A stretch of 64,000 nucleotides of DNA from Nocardioides sp. URHA0032 (lineage in GTDB: Bacteria > Actinomycetota > Actinomycetes > Propionibacteriales > Nocardioidaceae): contig NZ_JIAV01000021.1 in assembly GCF_000620645.1 (NCBI RefSeq), positions 62,001 to 126,000 on the forward strand, in the 5' to 3' direction. This document shows, in pieces, positions 42,697-50,575 of this stretch (positions are counted from its first letter, which is position 1; each line of letters opens with the position of its first letter). The translations under genes and the position numbers were made by a program. Below the pieces are notes generated by a model. It searched no databases and was not told where the DNA came from. It saw nothing but the letters and a program-made list of their open reading frames with translations.

Positions 42697-45282
42697 GTGC
42701 GTGCCATTCGTCGATTCACCGTCCGTCCCGTCCTGCCCCCGGCGCTCGCCGCGCTGGGCGATCTCGCCGGCAACCTGCGCTGGTCGTGGCACCCCGAGTC
42801 GCAGGACGTGTTCGAGTACGTCGACCCCGACCTGTGGGAGTCCACCGGGCGTGACCCGGTGCGGCTCCTCGGCGCGGTCGGGCCGCAGCGGCTCAACGAC
42901 CTGGCCCGGTCCGAGGAGTTCCTGTCGATGCTCGCTGCCGCGCGCGACAGCCTGAGCCGCTACCTGACCGGCGAGCGCTGGTACCAGCGCCGCCAGGCGG
43001 CCGGCGAGGACGTGCCGCGCGCGATCGCGTACTTCTCGCCGGAATTCGGCATCACCGCGGTGCTGCCGCAGTACTCCGGCGGCCTCGGCATCCTGGCCGG
43101 TGACCATCTGAAGGCGGCCAGCGACCTCGGCGTACCGATCCTCGGCGTCGGTCTGCTCTACCGGCACGGCTACTTCAAGCAGGCGCTCTCCCGCGAGGGC
43201 TGGCAGCAGGAGACCTATCCGGTCCTGGACCCCGACGGGCTCCCGATCTCGCTGCTCCGCGAGGAGAACGGCGAGCGGGCGATGATCTCGCTGGCGCTCC
43301 CGGGCGGCCCCGACCTGCAGGCGCGGATCTGGGTCGCCAGCGTCGGGCGGGTCCCGCTGCTGATGCTCGACACCGACGTCGAGGCCAACCCCGACCACTA
43401 CCGCGAGGTGACCGACCGGCTCTACGGCGGCACCAGCGAGCACCGGCTGCGCCAGGAGCTGCTGCTCGGCATCGGCGGGGTGCGGGCGATCCGCGCGTAC
43501 TGCCGGATCACCGGCCACCCTGCGCCGGAGGTGTTCCACACCAACGAGGGCCACGCCGGCTTCCTCGGGCTGGAGCGGATCCGCGAGCTGACGGTCGCCG
43601 AGGGCGGCCCGAAGCTCGACCTCGACACCGCGCTCGAGGTCGGCCGCGCGTCGACCGTCTTCACCACGCACACCCCGGTGCCGGCCGGCATCGACCGGTT
43701 CCCGCGGACCCTGGTCGAGCAGTACTTCAGCGACGCGGGACCGGTGCCCGGCGTACCCGTGGAGCGGATCCTCGCCCTCGGCGCCGAGGACTACGAGGGC
43801 GGTGACACTTCGGTCTTCAACATGGCGGTGATGGGCTTCCGGCTCGCCCAGCGTGCGAACGGCGTCTCGCGGCTGCACGGCCACGTCAGCCGCGGCATGT
43901 TCAGCGGCCTGTGGCCGGCCTTCGACGAGGCCGAGGTGCCGATCGGGTCGATCACGAACGGCGTGCACGCCCCGACCTGGGTGGCACGCGAGATGTTCGA
44001 CCTCGCGGCCGGCCAGGGTGCCGAGCGCGACTCCGACGACGTCGACGCGTTCTGGGCGGCCGTGGACAAGGTCCCGGGCGACCAGGTGTGGGCGACCAAG
44101 CGGGTGCTGCGCGAGCGCCTCGTCGCCGACGCGCGGAAGCGGCTGCGCCGCTCGTGGGAGGAGCGCGGCGCGGCCACGGCCGAGCTCGCGTGGACCGACA
44201 ACGCGCTCGACCCCGACGTGCTCACGATCGGCTTCGCGCGACGGGCCGCGTCGTACAAGCGACTGACGCTGATGATGCGCGACCCGGCGCGGCTCAAGAG
44301 CCTGCTGCTGCACCCCGAGCGCCCGATCCAGCTGGTGATCGCCGGCAAGGCGCACCCGGCCGACGACGGCGGCAAGAAGCTGATCCAGGACATCGTGCGG
44401 CTCTCCGACGACCCCGAGATCCGGCACCGCATCGTCTTCCTGCCCAACTACGACATCGCGATGGCGCAGCCGCTCTACCCCGGCTGCGACGTGTGGCTCA
44501 ACAACCCGCTGCGGCCGTACGAGGCCTGCGGCACGTCGGGCATGAAGGCCGCGCTGAACGGCGGCCTGAACCTGTCGGTGCTCGACGGCTGGTGGGACGA
44601 GTGGTACGACGGGGACAACGGCTGGGCGATCCCCACCGCCGACGGCGTCGAGGACGCCGACCACCGTGACGACCTCGAGGCGCACGCGCTCTACGACCTG
44701 ATCGAGAACGACGTGGCCCCGCGCTTCTACGACCTCGACGCCGACGGCGTACCTACCCGCTGGCTGGAGATGACCCGGCACACGCTGAAGTCGCTCGGCC
44801 CGAAGGTGCTCGCGACCCGCATGGTTCGCGACTACGTGCGAAAGCTCTACGCCCCGGCTGCGACCACCGCGCACCGCCTCAACTCCGACTACGCCGGCGC
44901 CACCGAGCTCGCGGCCTGGAAGAAGAAGGTGCGCTCGGGCTGGCCGGGTGTCCGCGTCGAGCACGTCGAGAGCAGCGGCGTCGGTGACGCCCCCGAGGTC
45001 GGCGACATCATGAGCGTCCGCGCGTTCGTCGCGCTCGGCTCCCTGTCGCCCGACGACGTGGAGGTGCAGCTCGTCCACGGCCGCAGCAACGGCGATGACG
45101 ACCTGCTCGACGCCGCGATCGAGTCGCTCCACGTCGCCGAGTCCTACGAGGGCGGGCGGCACCGGTTCGACGGCGAGCACGTCCTCGACCACTCCGGCTC
45201 GTTCGGCTACACGGTCCGCGTCATCCCGCGCAACGATCTCCTGGCCTCGCCCGCCGAGCTCGGCGTGGTCGCCCTGCCGTGA
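42697..45282 (+). CDS. glgP: Alpha-glucan phosphorylase GlgP (DUF3417 type)
   Basis: An 861-residue GT35 enzyme that releases glucose-1-phosphate from alpha-1,4-glucan. An N-terminal DUF3417 domain (RWSWHPESQDVFEYVDPDLW) precedes IAYFSPEFGITAVLPQYSGG, TNEGHAGFLGLERI and HTPVPAGIDRF; the pyridoxal-phosphate Lys lies in EACGTSGMKAALNGGLNLSV and the phosphate-binding region near RRAASYKRLTLMM. This is the actinobacterial alpha-glucan phosphorylase form, longer at the N-terminus than plant starch phosphorylases in this region. GTG 42697 is leaderless by its TAGCGT box. It degrades the product of the neighbouring GlgE operon. Confidence 0.95.
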   Translation: MRAIRRFTVRPVLPPALAALGDLAGNLRWSWHPESQDVFEYVDPDLWESTGRDPVRLLGAVGPQRLNDLARSEEFLSMLAAARDSLSRYLTGERWYQRRQAAGEDVPRAIAYFSPEFGITAVLPQYSGGLGILAGDHLKAASDLGVPILGVGLLYRHGYFKQALSREGWQQETYPVLDPDGLPISLLREENGERAMISLALPGGPDLQARIWVASVGRVPLLMLDTDVEANPDHYREVTDRLYGGTSEHRLRQELLLGIGGVRAIRAYCRITGHPAPEVFHTNEGHAGFLGLERIRELTVAEGGPKLDLDTALEVGRASTVFTTHTPVPAGIDRFPRTLVEQYFSDAGPVPGVPVERILALGAEDYEGGDTSVFNMAVMGFRLAQRANGVSRLHGHVSRGMFSGLWPAFDEAEVPIGSITNGVHAPTWVAREMFDLAAGQGAERDSDDVDAFWAAVDKVPGDQVWATKRVLRERLVADARKRLRRSWEERGAATAELAWTDNALDPDVLTIGFARRAASYKRLTLMMRDPARLKSLLLHPERPIQLVIAGKAHPADDGGKKLIQDIVRLSDDPEIRHRIVFLPNYDIAMAQPLYPGCDVWLNNPLRPYEACGTSGMKAALNGGLNLSVLDGWWDEWYDGDNGWAIPTADGVEDADHRDDLEAHALYDLIENDVAPRFYDLDADGVPTRWLEMTRHTLKSLGPKVLATRMVRDYVRKLYAPAATTAHRLNSDYAGATELAAWKKKVRSGWPGVRVEHVESSGVGDAPEVGDIMSVRAFVALGSLSPDDVEVQLVHGRSNGDDDLLDAAIESLHVAESYEGGRHRFDGEHVLDHSGSFGYTVRVIPRNDLLASPAELGVVALP

Positions 45283-45284
45283 AC

Positions 45285-45326
45285 GCCGAGTCGGCGCAGT
45301 CTCAGCTGAGACTGCGCCGACTCGGC
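45285..45326. repeat. 42-bp perfect palindromic repeat, copy 2
   Basis: Arms GCCGAGTCGGCGC-A-GTCTCAG and exact complement, no loop. Identical to copy 1 (30291) except for one T/A change in the left arm and the matching change in the right arm. It fills the gap between the convergent glgP and substrate-binding-protein genes, where it could terminate both messages. Confidence 0.88.
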
Positions 45327-45337
45327 CGCGTTCCGGG

Positions 45338-46378
45338 TCAGCCGGCGTTGTCGACGAACTCCGTGGTGTAGGTCTTCGACAGGTCGATGTCGTCCTTCTT
45401 GGCCTTCACCGTGTCGGAGAACGTGCCGAGGACGTCGAGGACGGTCTCCGGTCCGCCCTCGGGCATCCGGCCGTCGGTCGTGAACATCGGCGAGGAGTCC
45501 TTGATCGACTGCACGTACAGCTCCGGGTCGCCGCCGGCGTAGTCCGCCGGCATCTCGGCGGCGATCTCGGCGGCGTCGTGGGTGCTGATCCACTGCATGG
45601 TCCGCACGAACGCGTCGGCCAGCTTCTGCACGGTCTTCGGGTTCTGCTCGACGTAGTCGCAGGTCATGTAGAGCGACGCCGCGGGATAGAGCCCGCCGAG
45701 CGCGGCCTTGGTGCCCTCCTCCGTGCGCATGTCGATGAGGACCTTGCCGAGGCCCTTGTCGACCGCGGTCGCGATCGTCGGGTCCGTGGTCATGCCCGCG
45801 TCGATCCCGCCGTTCTGGAGTGCGGCGATGAACGTCGAGCCGGCGCCGGCGGTGACGGTCGAGTAGTCCGACGTGTCCACGCCGTTCTTCGTGGCGAGGT
45901 ACTGCGTCAGGTAGTCGGTGGACGAGCCCGGGGACGTCACGCCGAGCTTCTTGCCTCCGAAGTCGGCGGCGCTCCCGACGCTGTCGGACGAGGTGGCGAC
46001 CACCTCCGCCTCGCCTGGCACCTTGGCCAGCTGGACCACGCTCTCCACGCACTTGTCCTGCGCCTGGAGGGCGATCGTGTGGTCGTAGAAGCCGACGACG
46101 CCGTCCACCTTGCCGGCGAGCATGACGTTCTCGGCGCTCGCGCCCGAGGGCTCGGTCTTGAGGTCGACGTCGACGCCGGCGTCGTCGAAGTAGCCGAGCC
46201 GCTCGGTGAGCATGGCCGGCAGGTAGATCACCTTGTCGATGCCGCCGACCATGATCGAGACGTTCGGGGTGGCCGACGCGTCGTCGTCGGCCGCGGCGCC
46301 GCGGCAGCCCGTCAGGGCGGCCGCGACCGAGGCGGTGGCGATCGAGGCGGCGAGGACGCGGCGAGGGGTGGTGCGCAT
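45338..46378 (-). CDS. ABC importer substrate-binding lipoprotein (SsuA/THI5-like)
   Basis: A 346-residue exported lipoprotein: signal RVLAASIATASVAAALTGC with lipobox LTGC (Cys25), then an NMT1/SsuA-type two-lobe binding fold (VIYLPAMLTERLGYFDDAGV, PGSSTDYLTQYLATKNGV, LQNGGIDAGMTTDPTIATAV). The family binds sulfonates, nitrate, taurine, pyrimidine thiamine precursors or aromatic acids; the ligand cannot be read here. AAGGAG lies eight bases before ATG 46378. Third gene of an ATPase-permease-binding-protein operon. Confidence 0.88.
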   Translation of the reverse strand: MRTTPRRVLAASIATASVAAALTGCRGAAADDDASATPNVSIMVGGIDKVIYLPAMLTERLGYFDDAGVDVDLKTEPSGASAENVMLAGKVDGVVGFYDHTIALQAQDKCVESVVQLAKVPGEAEVVATSSDSVGSAADFGGKKLGVTSPGSSTDYLTQYLATKNGVDTSDYSTVTAGAGSTFIAALQNGGIDAGMTTDPTIATAVDKGLGKVLIDMRTEEGTKAALGGLYPAASLYMTCDYVEQNPKTVQKLADAFVRTMQWISTHDAAEIAAEMPADYAGGDPELYVQSIKDSSPMFTTDGRMPEGGPETVLDVLGTFSDTVKAKKDDIDLSKTYTTEFVDNAG

Positions 46379-46417
46379 GGGAGTACTCCTTGGGGGTGGG
46401 ACGGAAATGGGGTGAGG

Positions 46418-47302
46418 TCAGAGGTCGCGGGCGAGCTCGGAGCCGGACGGCGGGCGCCACGAGGTGAGGCGCTGCTCGAGGCGGGTGATGAGCCACTCGG
46501 CGCCGAGGGCGAGGACGGTGACGATCAACATGCCGGCGTAGATGCCTGCGGCGTCGAAGTTGCCCTGCGCGTGGTTGATGAGGAGGCCGAGGCCCTGGTC
46601 GGCCCCGGTGAACTCGCCGACGATCGCGCCGATCAGCGCGAAGCCGAAGGCGACGTGCATGCTGGCGAGGATCCAGGAGGTCGCGCTCGGCAGGATGACG
46701 GTGCGCATCATCGCCCAGCGGCTCGCGCCCAGGATCCGGGCGTTGTCGACGAGCACCTTGTCGACCTCGCGCGCTCCCTGGAACGAGTTGAAGAACACCG
46801 CGAAGAAGACCAGCACGAACGCCGTCGCGACCTTCGAGCTCATGCCGAGGCCGAACCAGATGACGAACAGCGACGCCAGCACGATGCGCGGGATGGCGTT
46901 GGCACCCTTGATGAACGGCGCGAGCACGTCGGAGAGGAAGCGCGCCCGGCCGAGGACGATGCCCAGGACGACGCCGGCGAACGTGCCGATCACGAAGCCG
47001 AGCACCGCCTCCTCGAGGGTGACCGCCATGTTCGACCAGATCGAGCCCATCGAGGTGCCCTCGGTGAACCAGTCGACCAGGCGGTCCCAGATCTGGCTCG
47101 GCATCGAGTAGTAGAACGGGTCGATCACCGTGCGAGCCGCGAGCTCCCACGAGGCGAGCCACACGACGATGAGCAGCACCCGCACGAGCGCCACCGTCGA
47201 CCGGCGCCGCGACGCGCGGCTGCGGAAGAGTCGGAAGGTCGGGCTCGGCGCCGGCACCTGCTGGGGCTCGGCTGTTGGTCGGGTCTGGGTGTCAAGCGAC
47301 AC
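46418..47302 (-). CDS. ABC transporter permease (SsuC/TauC type)
   Basis: A 294-residue inner-membrane permease with about six TM helices. The BPD-type coupling loop that contacts the ATPase reads EVDKVLVDNARILGASRWAM, and IGAIVGEFTGADQGLGLLIN is the conserved late motif of nitrate/sulfonate-type permeases. GTG 47302 has AGGAG six bases upstream; it overlaps the ATPase stop by 11 bases. The longer start (47320) would add six residues without a better ribosome site. Confidence 0.9.
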   Translation of the reverse strand: MSLDTQTRPTAEPQQVPAPSPTFRLFRSRASRRRSTVALVRVLLIVVWLASWELAARTVIDPFYYSMPSQIWDRLVDWFTEGTSMGSIWSNMAVTLEEAVLGFVIGTFAGVVLGIVLGRARFLSDVLAPFIKGANAIPRIVLASLFVIWFGLGMSSKVATAFVLVFFAVFFNSFQGAREVDKVLVDNARILGASRWAMMRTVILPSATSWILASMHVAFGFALIGAIVGEFTGADQGLGLLINHAQGNFDAAGIYAGMLIVTVLALGAEWLITRLEQRLTSWRPPSGSELARDL

Positions 47303-48143
47303 GGGAGGCTCCTCTCGCACGGGTGATCTCCACTTCCTCGCGCAAGCTGTCCCAGATGCGCTTGTAGAGCTGGATGAACTCGGGGGTGAGCCGGATCTCC
47401 TCGACCCGGCGCGGACGGGGGAGGTCGACGGTCACGACGTCCTTGACGGTCGCCGGCCCGGCGGTCATCACGACCACGCGGTCCGCGAGGCTGATGGCCT
47501 CGGTCAGGTCGTGGGTCACGAACACGCACGCGGCGCCGGACCCCGACCAGAGGGTGAGGAGCTCGTCCTGCATGAGCTCGCGGGTCTGGACGTCGAGCGC
47601 CCCGAACGGCTCGTCGAGCAGCAGCACGGTCGGCTCCGTGATGAGGGTCTGCGCCATCGCGACCCGCTTCCGCATCCCGCCGGAGAGCTGGTGCGGGTAG
47701 CGGTCCTCGAAGCCGCCGAGCCCGACGCGGTTGATCCAGTCACGGGCGCGGGCCTCGGCGTCGGCACGTCGCAGGCCGCGGTACCGCAGGCCGAGCGCGA
47801 CGTTGTCGAGCACGTTCTTCCACGGCAGCACCGCGTCTGCCTGGAACATGTAGCCCACGCCGTCCGGGATCCCCTCGACCGGCTGCCCCGCGACCTCGAC
47901 GGTGCCGACCGAGGCCGGCTCGAGGCCGGAGACGAGGGACAGGGTCGTGGACTTGCCGCACCCGGTGGGCCCGACGACGGCGACGAACTCGCCCGGGGCC
48001 ACGTCGAGTGTCACGTCCCGGATGGCGGTGAACGCGCTGCCGTCCTTGGTGGCGAAGCGCTTGGTCGCCCCGCGCAATGAGATCGCCGGGACGCCCGGGA
48101 CGCCGGGGGCGTGGGGATCGCGGCGAGATGTGATGTCGGTCAT
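47292..48143 (-). CDS. ABC transporter ATP-binding protein (SsuB/TauB type)
   Basis: A 283-residue ATPase: Walker A GPTGCGKSTT, Q-loop MFQADAVLPWKNV, signature LSGGMRKRVAMAQ, Walker B LLLDEPFGALD and switch His in FVTHDLTEA. The Q-loop context is typical of nitrate/sulfonate/taurine importers. ATG 48143 is chosen because TACGGT (48152-48157, leftward) lies eight bases upstream; the longer frame from 48239 adds a basic leader and would run into the promoter region. First gene of the importer operon, divergent from the sensor kinase. Confidence 0.9.
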   Translation of the reverse strand: MTDITSRRDPHAPGVPGVPAISLRGATKRFATKDGSAFTAIRDVTLDVAPGEFVAVVGPTGCGKSTTLSLVSGLEPASVGTVEVAGQPVEGIPDGVGYMFQADAVLPWKNVLDNVALGLRYRGLRRADAEARARDWINRVGLGGFEDRYPHQLSGGMRKRVAMAQTLITEPTVLLLDEPFGALDVQTRELMQDELLTLWSGSGAACVFVTHDLTEAISLADRVVVMTAGPATVKDVVTVDLPRPRRVEEIRLTPEFIQLYKRIWDSLREEVEITRARGASRVA

Positions 48144-48275
48144 GGCCGGGGACCGTAGGCGTCGCGTGACGGCCGTCACCAGCCTTGCGATCGTTGTCGT
48201 CGAACCCGACACAAACAACGTTCTGCGCATTCTTCTCACGGCGCTCCGGAAGCCACCGCGCCGTACTCTCTCCGG
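48144..48275. promoter_or_regulatory. Divergent control region, ABC importer / two-component system
   Basis: Leftward -10 TACGGT (48152-48157) with a perfect 14-bp palindrome GTGACGGCCGTCAC (48166-48179) just upstream. Rightward -10 TACTCT (48264-48269), six bases before GTG 48276. Between them lies CGTTGT (48192-48197) and its complement ACAACG (48215-48220). These are candidate sites for the response regulator encoded at 49907. Confidence 0.5.
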
Positions 48276-49910
48276 GTGCGAACGCCGTTGCCGGGACGTC
48301 GCCTGGCGCTGAGCACCCAGGCGCTGGTGGCGTTCGGGGTGCTGCTGGTGCTGGTCCTCGTCGCCGCCTGGGCGGCGACCGCCGCGGTGCTCCGGCGGGA
48401 CCTCGAGTCCGAGTACGAGCAGCGCGCGCTCGCGATCGCGCGGAGCGTGGCCGCCGAGCCGGGCCTGGCCCAGCAGGTCGCCCGGTCGCAGCCCCGCGCC
48501 TCAGGGCCCGTCCAGCGGGACGCCGAACGGGTACGTCGCGCCACCGGGGCGCTGTACGTCGTGGTGACCGACGACCGCGGCATCCGCTACAGCCACCCGA
48601 CGCCCGGTGAGATCGGCCAGCGGGTCAGCACCAGCCCCGATGCCGCGCTGTCCGGTCGTGAAGTGGTCACCGTGGAGCAGGGCACGCTCGGGCGCTCGGC
48701 ACGGGGCAAGGTGCCGCTGCGCGACGACACCGGCGACGTCGTCGGTGAGGTCAGCGTCGGCATCGACATCGCCGAGATCGACGCGGCGTCCCACAGGCTG
48801 GCGACCCTGCTGGCCTTCGTCGCCCTGGCCCCGCTGGCCCTCGGCCTGGTCGGGGCCGTACTGCTGTCGCGCCGGCTGCGGCGCAGCACGCTGGGCCTGG
48901 AGCCGGAGGAGATGGCCGACCTGGTGCGCGAGCACGCCGCCGTCCTCGGAGGCGTGCGCGACGGCGTGCTCGCGGTCGACCCGCGCGGGCGCGTGAGCGT
49001 CAGCAACGCCGAGGCCGCCCGGCTCGTCGGCTGTCCCCTGCCGCGCGGGGTCCCGCTCGCGGAGACCGGGGTGGGGGACGACGTGCGCATGCTCCTGATC
49101 GAGGAGCCCGCGCCGGCCGGTGCGCTCCGGCTCGTCGGCGGGCGGGCCGTGCTGGTCACCCGGGTGCCGGTCCAACGGGACCAGCGCGACCTCGGGACCG
49201 TGCTGATCCTCCGCGACCGGTCCGACCTCGACCAGCTGGCGCGCGAGCTGGAGTCGACGCGCGCCCTCACCGACGCGCTGCGCGCCCAGGCCCATGAGCA
49301 CAGCAACCGGCTGCACGTCCTGACCGGGATGCTGCACCACGGCGACGTCGAGGAGGCCGGGCGCTACCTGGCCTCGCTCAGCGAGAGCCAGACCTGGGTC
49401 ACGGGCGTGGACGATCCCTACCTGGCCGGGCTCCTGGCCGCGAAGTCGGCGGCGGCGACGGAGGCCGGGGTGCGGCTCGAGGTCACGGACACGTCCTGGG
49501 TCGAGGGGCGGCTCACCCAGCCCCTGGACACCGTGACGGTCCTCGCCAACCTGCTCGACAACGCGGTGCGCGCCGCCGCGGACGGCGCCCGGCGGCCGGC
49601 GCTGGTCGAGGTGACGCTGGTGAGCGACGGGGACGACCTGGTGGTGCAGGTCGCCGACAGCGGAGCCGGCGTGCCCGCCGAGGCAGGGGACCGGGTCTTC
49701 GCCCACGGCTTCACGACCAAGGACGACGCGGCCGGCCACGGCCTCGGCCTGGCGCTCGCCCGCCACGTCGCCCGGGGGACCGGTGGCGACGTCCGGCTCG
49801 CCGACGCCGGCGGCGCCGACCACGGCGCCGTGTTCGAGGCCCGGATCGCGCGCGCGCTGGTCGCCCGCCTCGGGGTGGGCACGGCCGACGAACCCGGAGG
49901 TAGCCGGTGA
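48276..49910 (+). CDS. Sensor histidine kinase, CitA/DcuS type
   Basis: A 544-residue membrane kinase. TM1 (about 15-38), an extracytoplasmic PAS/Cache sensor (about 40-175, GALYVVVTDDRGIRYSHPTP), TM2 (about 177-198), a cytoplasmic PAS (about 215-310, VRDGVLAVDPRGRVSVSNAE), a SpoOB-type dimerisation box with the likely phospho-His340 in RAQAHEHSNRLHVLTGML, and an HATPase domain with NLLDNAVRAA and HGLGLALARHVA. The family senses citrate or C4-dicarboxylates outside the cell. GTG 48276 is leaderless by the TACTCT box. Overlaps its response regulator by four bases. Confidence 0.92.
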   Translation: MRTPLPGRRLALSTQALVAFGVLLVLVLVAAWAATAAVLRRDLESEYEQRALAIARSVAAEPGLAQQVARSQPRASGPVQRDAERVRRATGALYVVVTDDRGIRYSHPTPGEIGQRVSTSPDAALSGREVVTVEQGTLGRSARGKVPLRDDTGDVVGEVSVGIDIAEIDAASHRLATLLAFVALAPLALGLVGAVLLSRRLRRSTLGLEPEEMADLVREHAAVLGGVRDGVLAVDPRGRVSVSNAEAARLVGCPLPRGVPLAETGVGDDVRMLLIEEPAPAGALRLVGGRAVLVTRVPVQRDQRDLGTVLILRDRSDLDQLARELESTRALTDALRAQAHEHSNRLHVLTGMLHHGDVEEAGRYLASLSESQTWVTGVDDPYLAGLLAAKSAAATEAGVRLEVTDTSWVEGRLTQPLDTVTVLANLLDNAVRAAADGARRPALVEVTLVSDGDDLVVQVADSGAGVPAEAGDRVFAHGFTTKDDAAGHGLGLALARHVARGTGGDVRLADAGGADHGAVFEARIARALVARLGVGTADEPGGSR

Positions 49911-50575
49911 TCAGGGTGCTCGTGGTGGACGACGACTTCCGGGTGGCGCAGCTGCATGCGGCGTACGTCGCCTCGGTCCCGGGCTTCGAGGTCGTGGGGA
50001 TCGCCCACGACGCCGCCGACGCGGTGCGGCTGGCCGGCGAGCTCGCCCCCGACCTCGTCCTGCTCGACGAGTACCTTCCCGACGCGCCCGGGACCAGCGT
50101 GCTGCGGCGGATCGACGCCGCCGTCATCGTGGTGAGCGCCGCCGAGGACGCCGCCACGGTCCGGGCGGCCATCGCCAGGGGAGCGGTGAACTACGTGCTC
50201 AAGCCGTTCGCGCCGGCGGTCCTCGTCGAGCGGCTGCAGGCGTTCGAGCGGTTCTGGCGGTCCCTGCAGGCCGACGTCCACCTCGACCAGGCGGGCATCG
50301 ACCGGGCCCTCCAGGCACTCCGCACCGCCGACACCCCTGTGGCGACGGCCCGCAAGGGACGCTCGCCTGTGACCGGCGAGGCGATCGTCGACGTGCTGCG
50401 CCGGTCGGCGGACGCGGTCACGGCCGCCGACGTGGCCGAGGCGACCGGCGTCTCCCGCGCGACCGCCCAGCGCTACCTCTCCGACCTCGCCCGCGACGGG
50501 CGGGTCCGGCTGACCCTGCGCTACGGCACGACCGGCCGCCCGGAGCACTGCTTCGAGTGGCTCGGCAGCCGCTAG
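49907..50575 (+). CDS. Response regulator, CitB/DcuR type
   Basis: A 222-residue regulator: receiver domain (1-120) with acidic DDD at 8-10, phospho-acceptor Asp54 in LVLLDEYLPD and Lys in YVLKPF, then a C-terminal helix-turn-helix domain (about 165-222, AADVAEATGVSRATAQRYLS) of the CitT/DcuR kind. GTG 49907 overlaps the kinase stop (GTGA), so kinase and regulator are made as a pair. The divergent ABC importer is the most likely target. Its stop codon abuts the stop of glgX with no gap. Confidence 0.92.
   Translation: MIRVLVVDDDFRVAQLHAAYVASVPGFEVVGIAHDAADAVRLAGELAPDLVLLDEYLPDAPGTSVLRRIDAAVIVVSAAEDAATVRAAIARGAVNYVLKPFAPAVLVERLQAFERFWRSLQADVHLDQAGIDRALQALRTADTPVATARKGRSPVTGEAIVDVLRRSADAVTAADVAEATGVSRATAQRYLSDLARDGRVRLTLRYGTTGRPEHCFEWLGSR

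Noticed and set aside
39602..42955. A 1117-codon open frame on the plus strand
   Set aside because: Shadow of the M36 protease gene; composition is Arg/Gly/Val/Asp-rich and motif-free, while the opposite strand has a full zinc protease.
42598..45192. An 864-codon open frame on the minus strand
   Set aside because: Antisense shadow of glgP with no family features.
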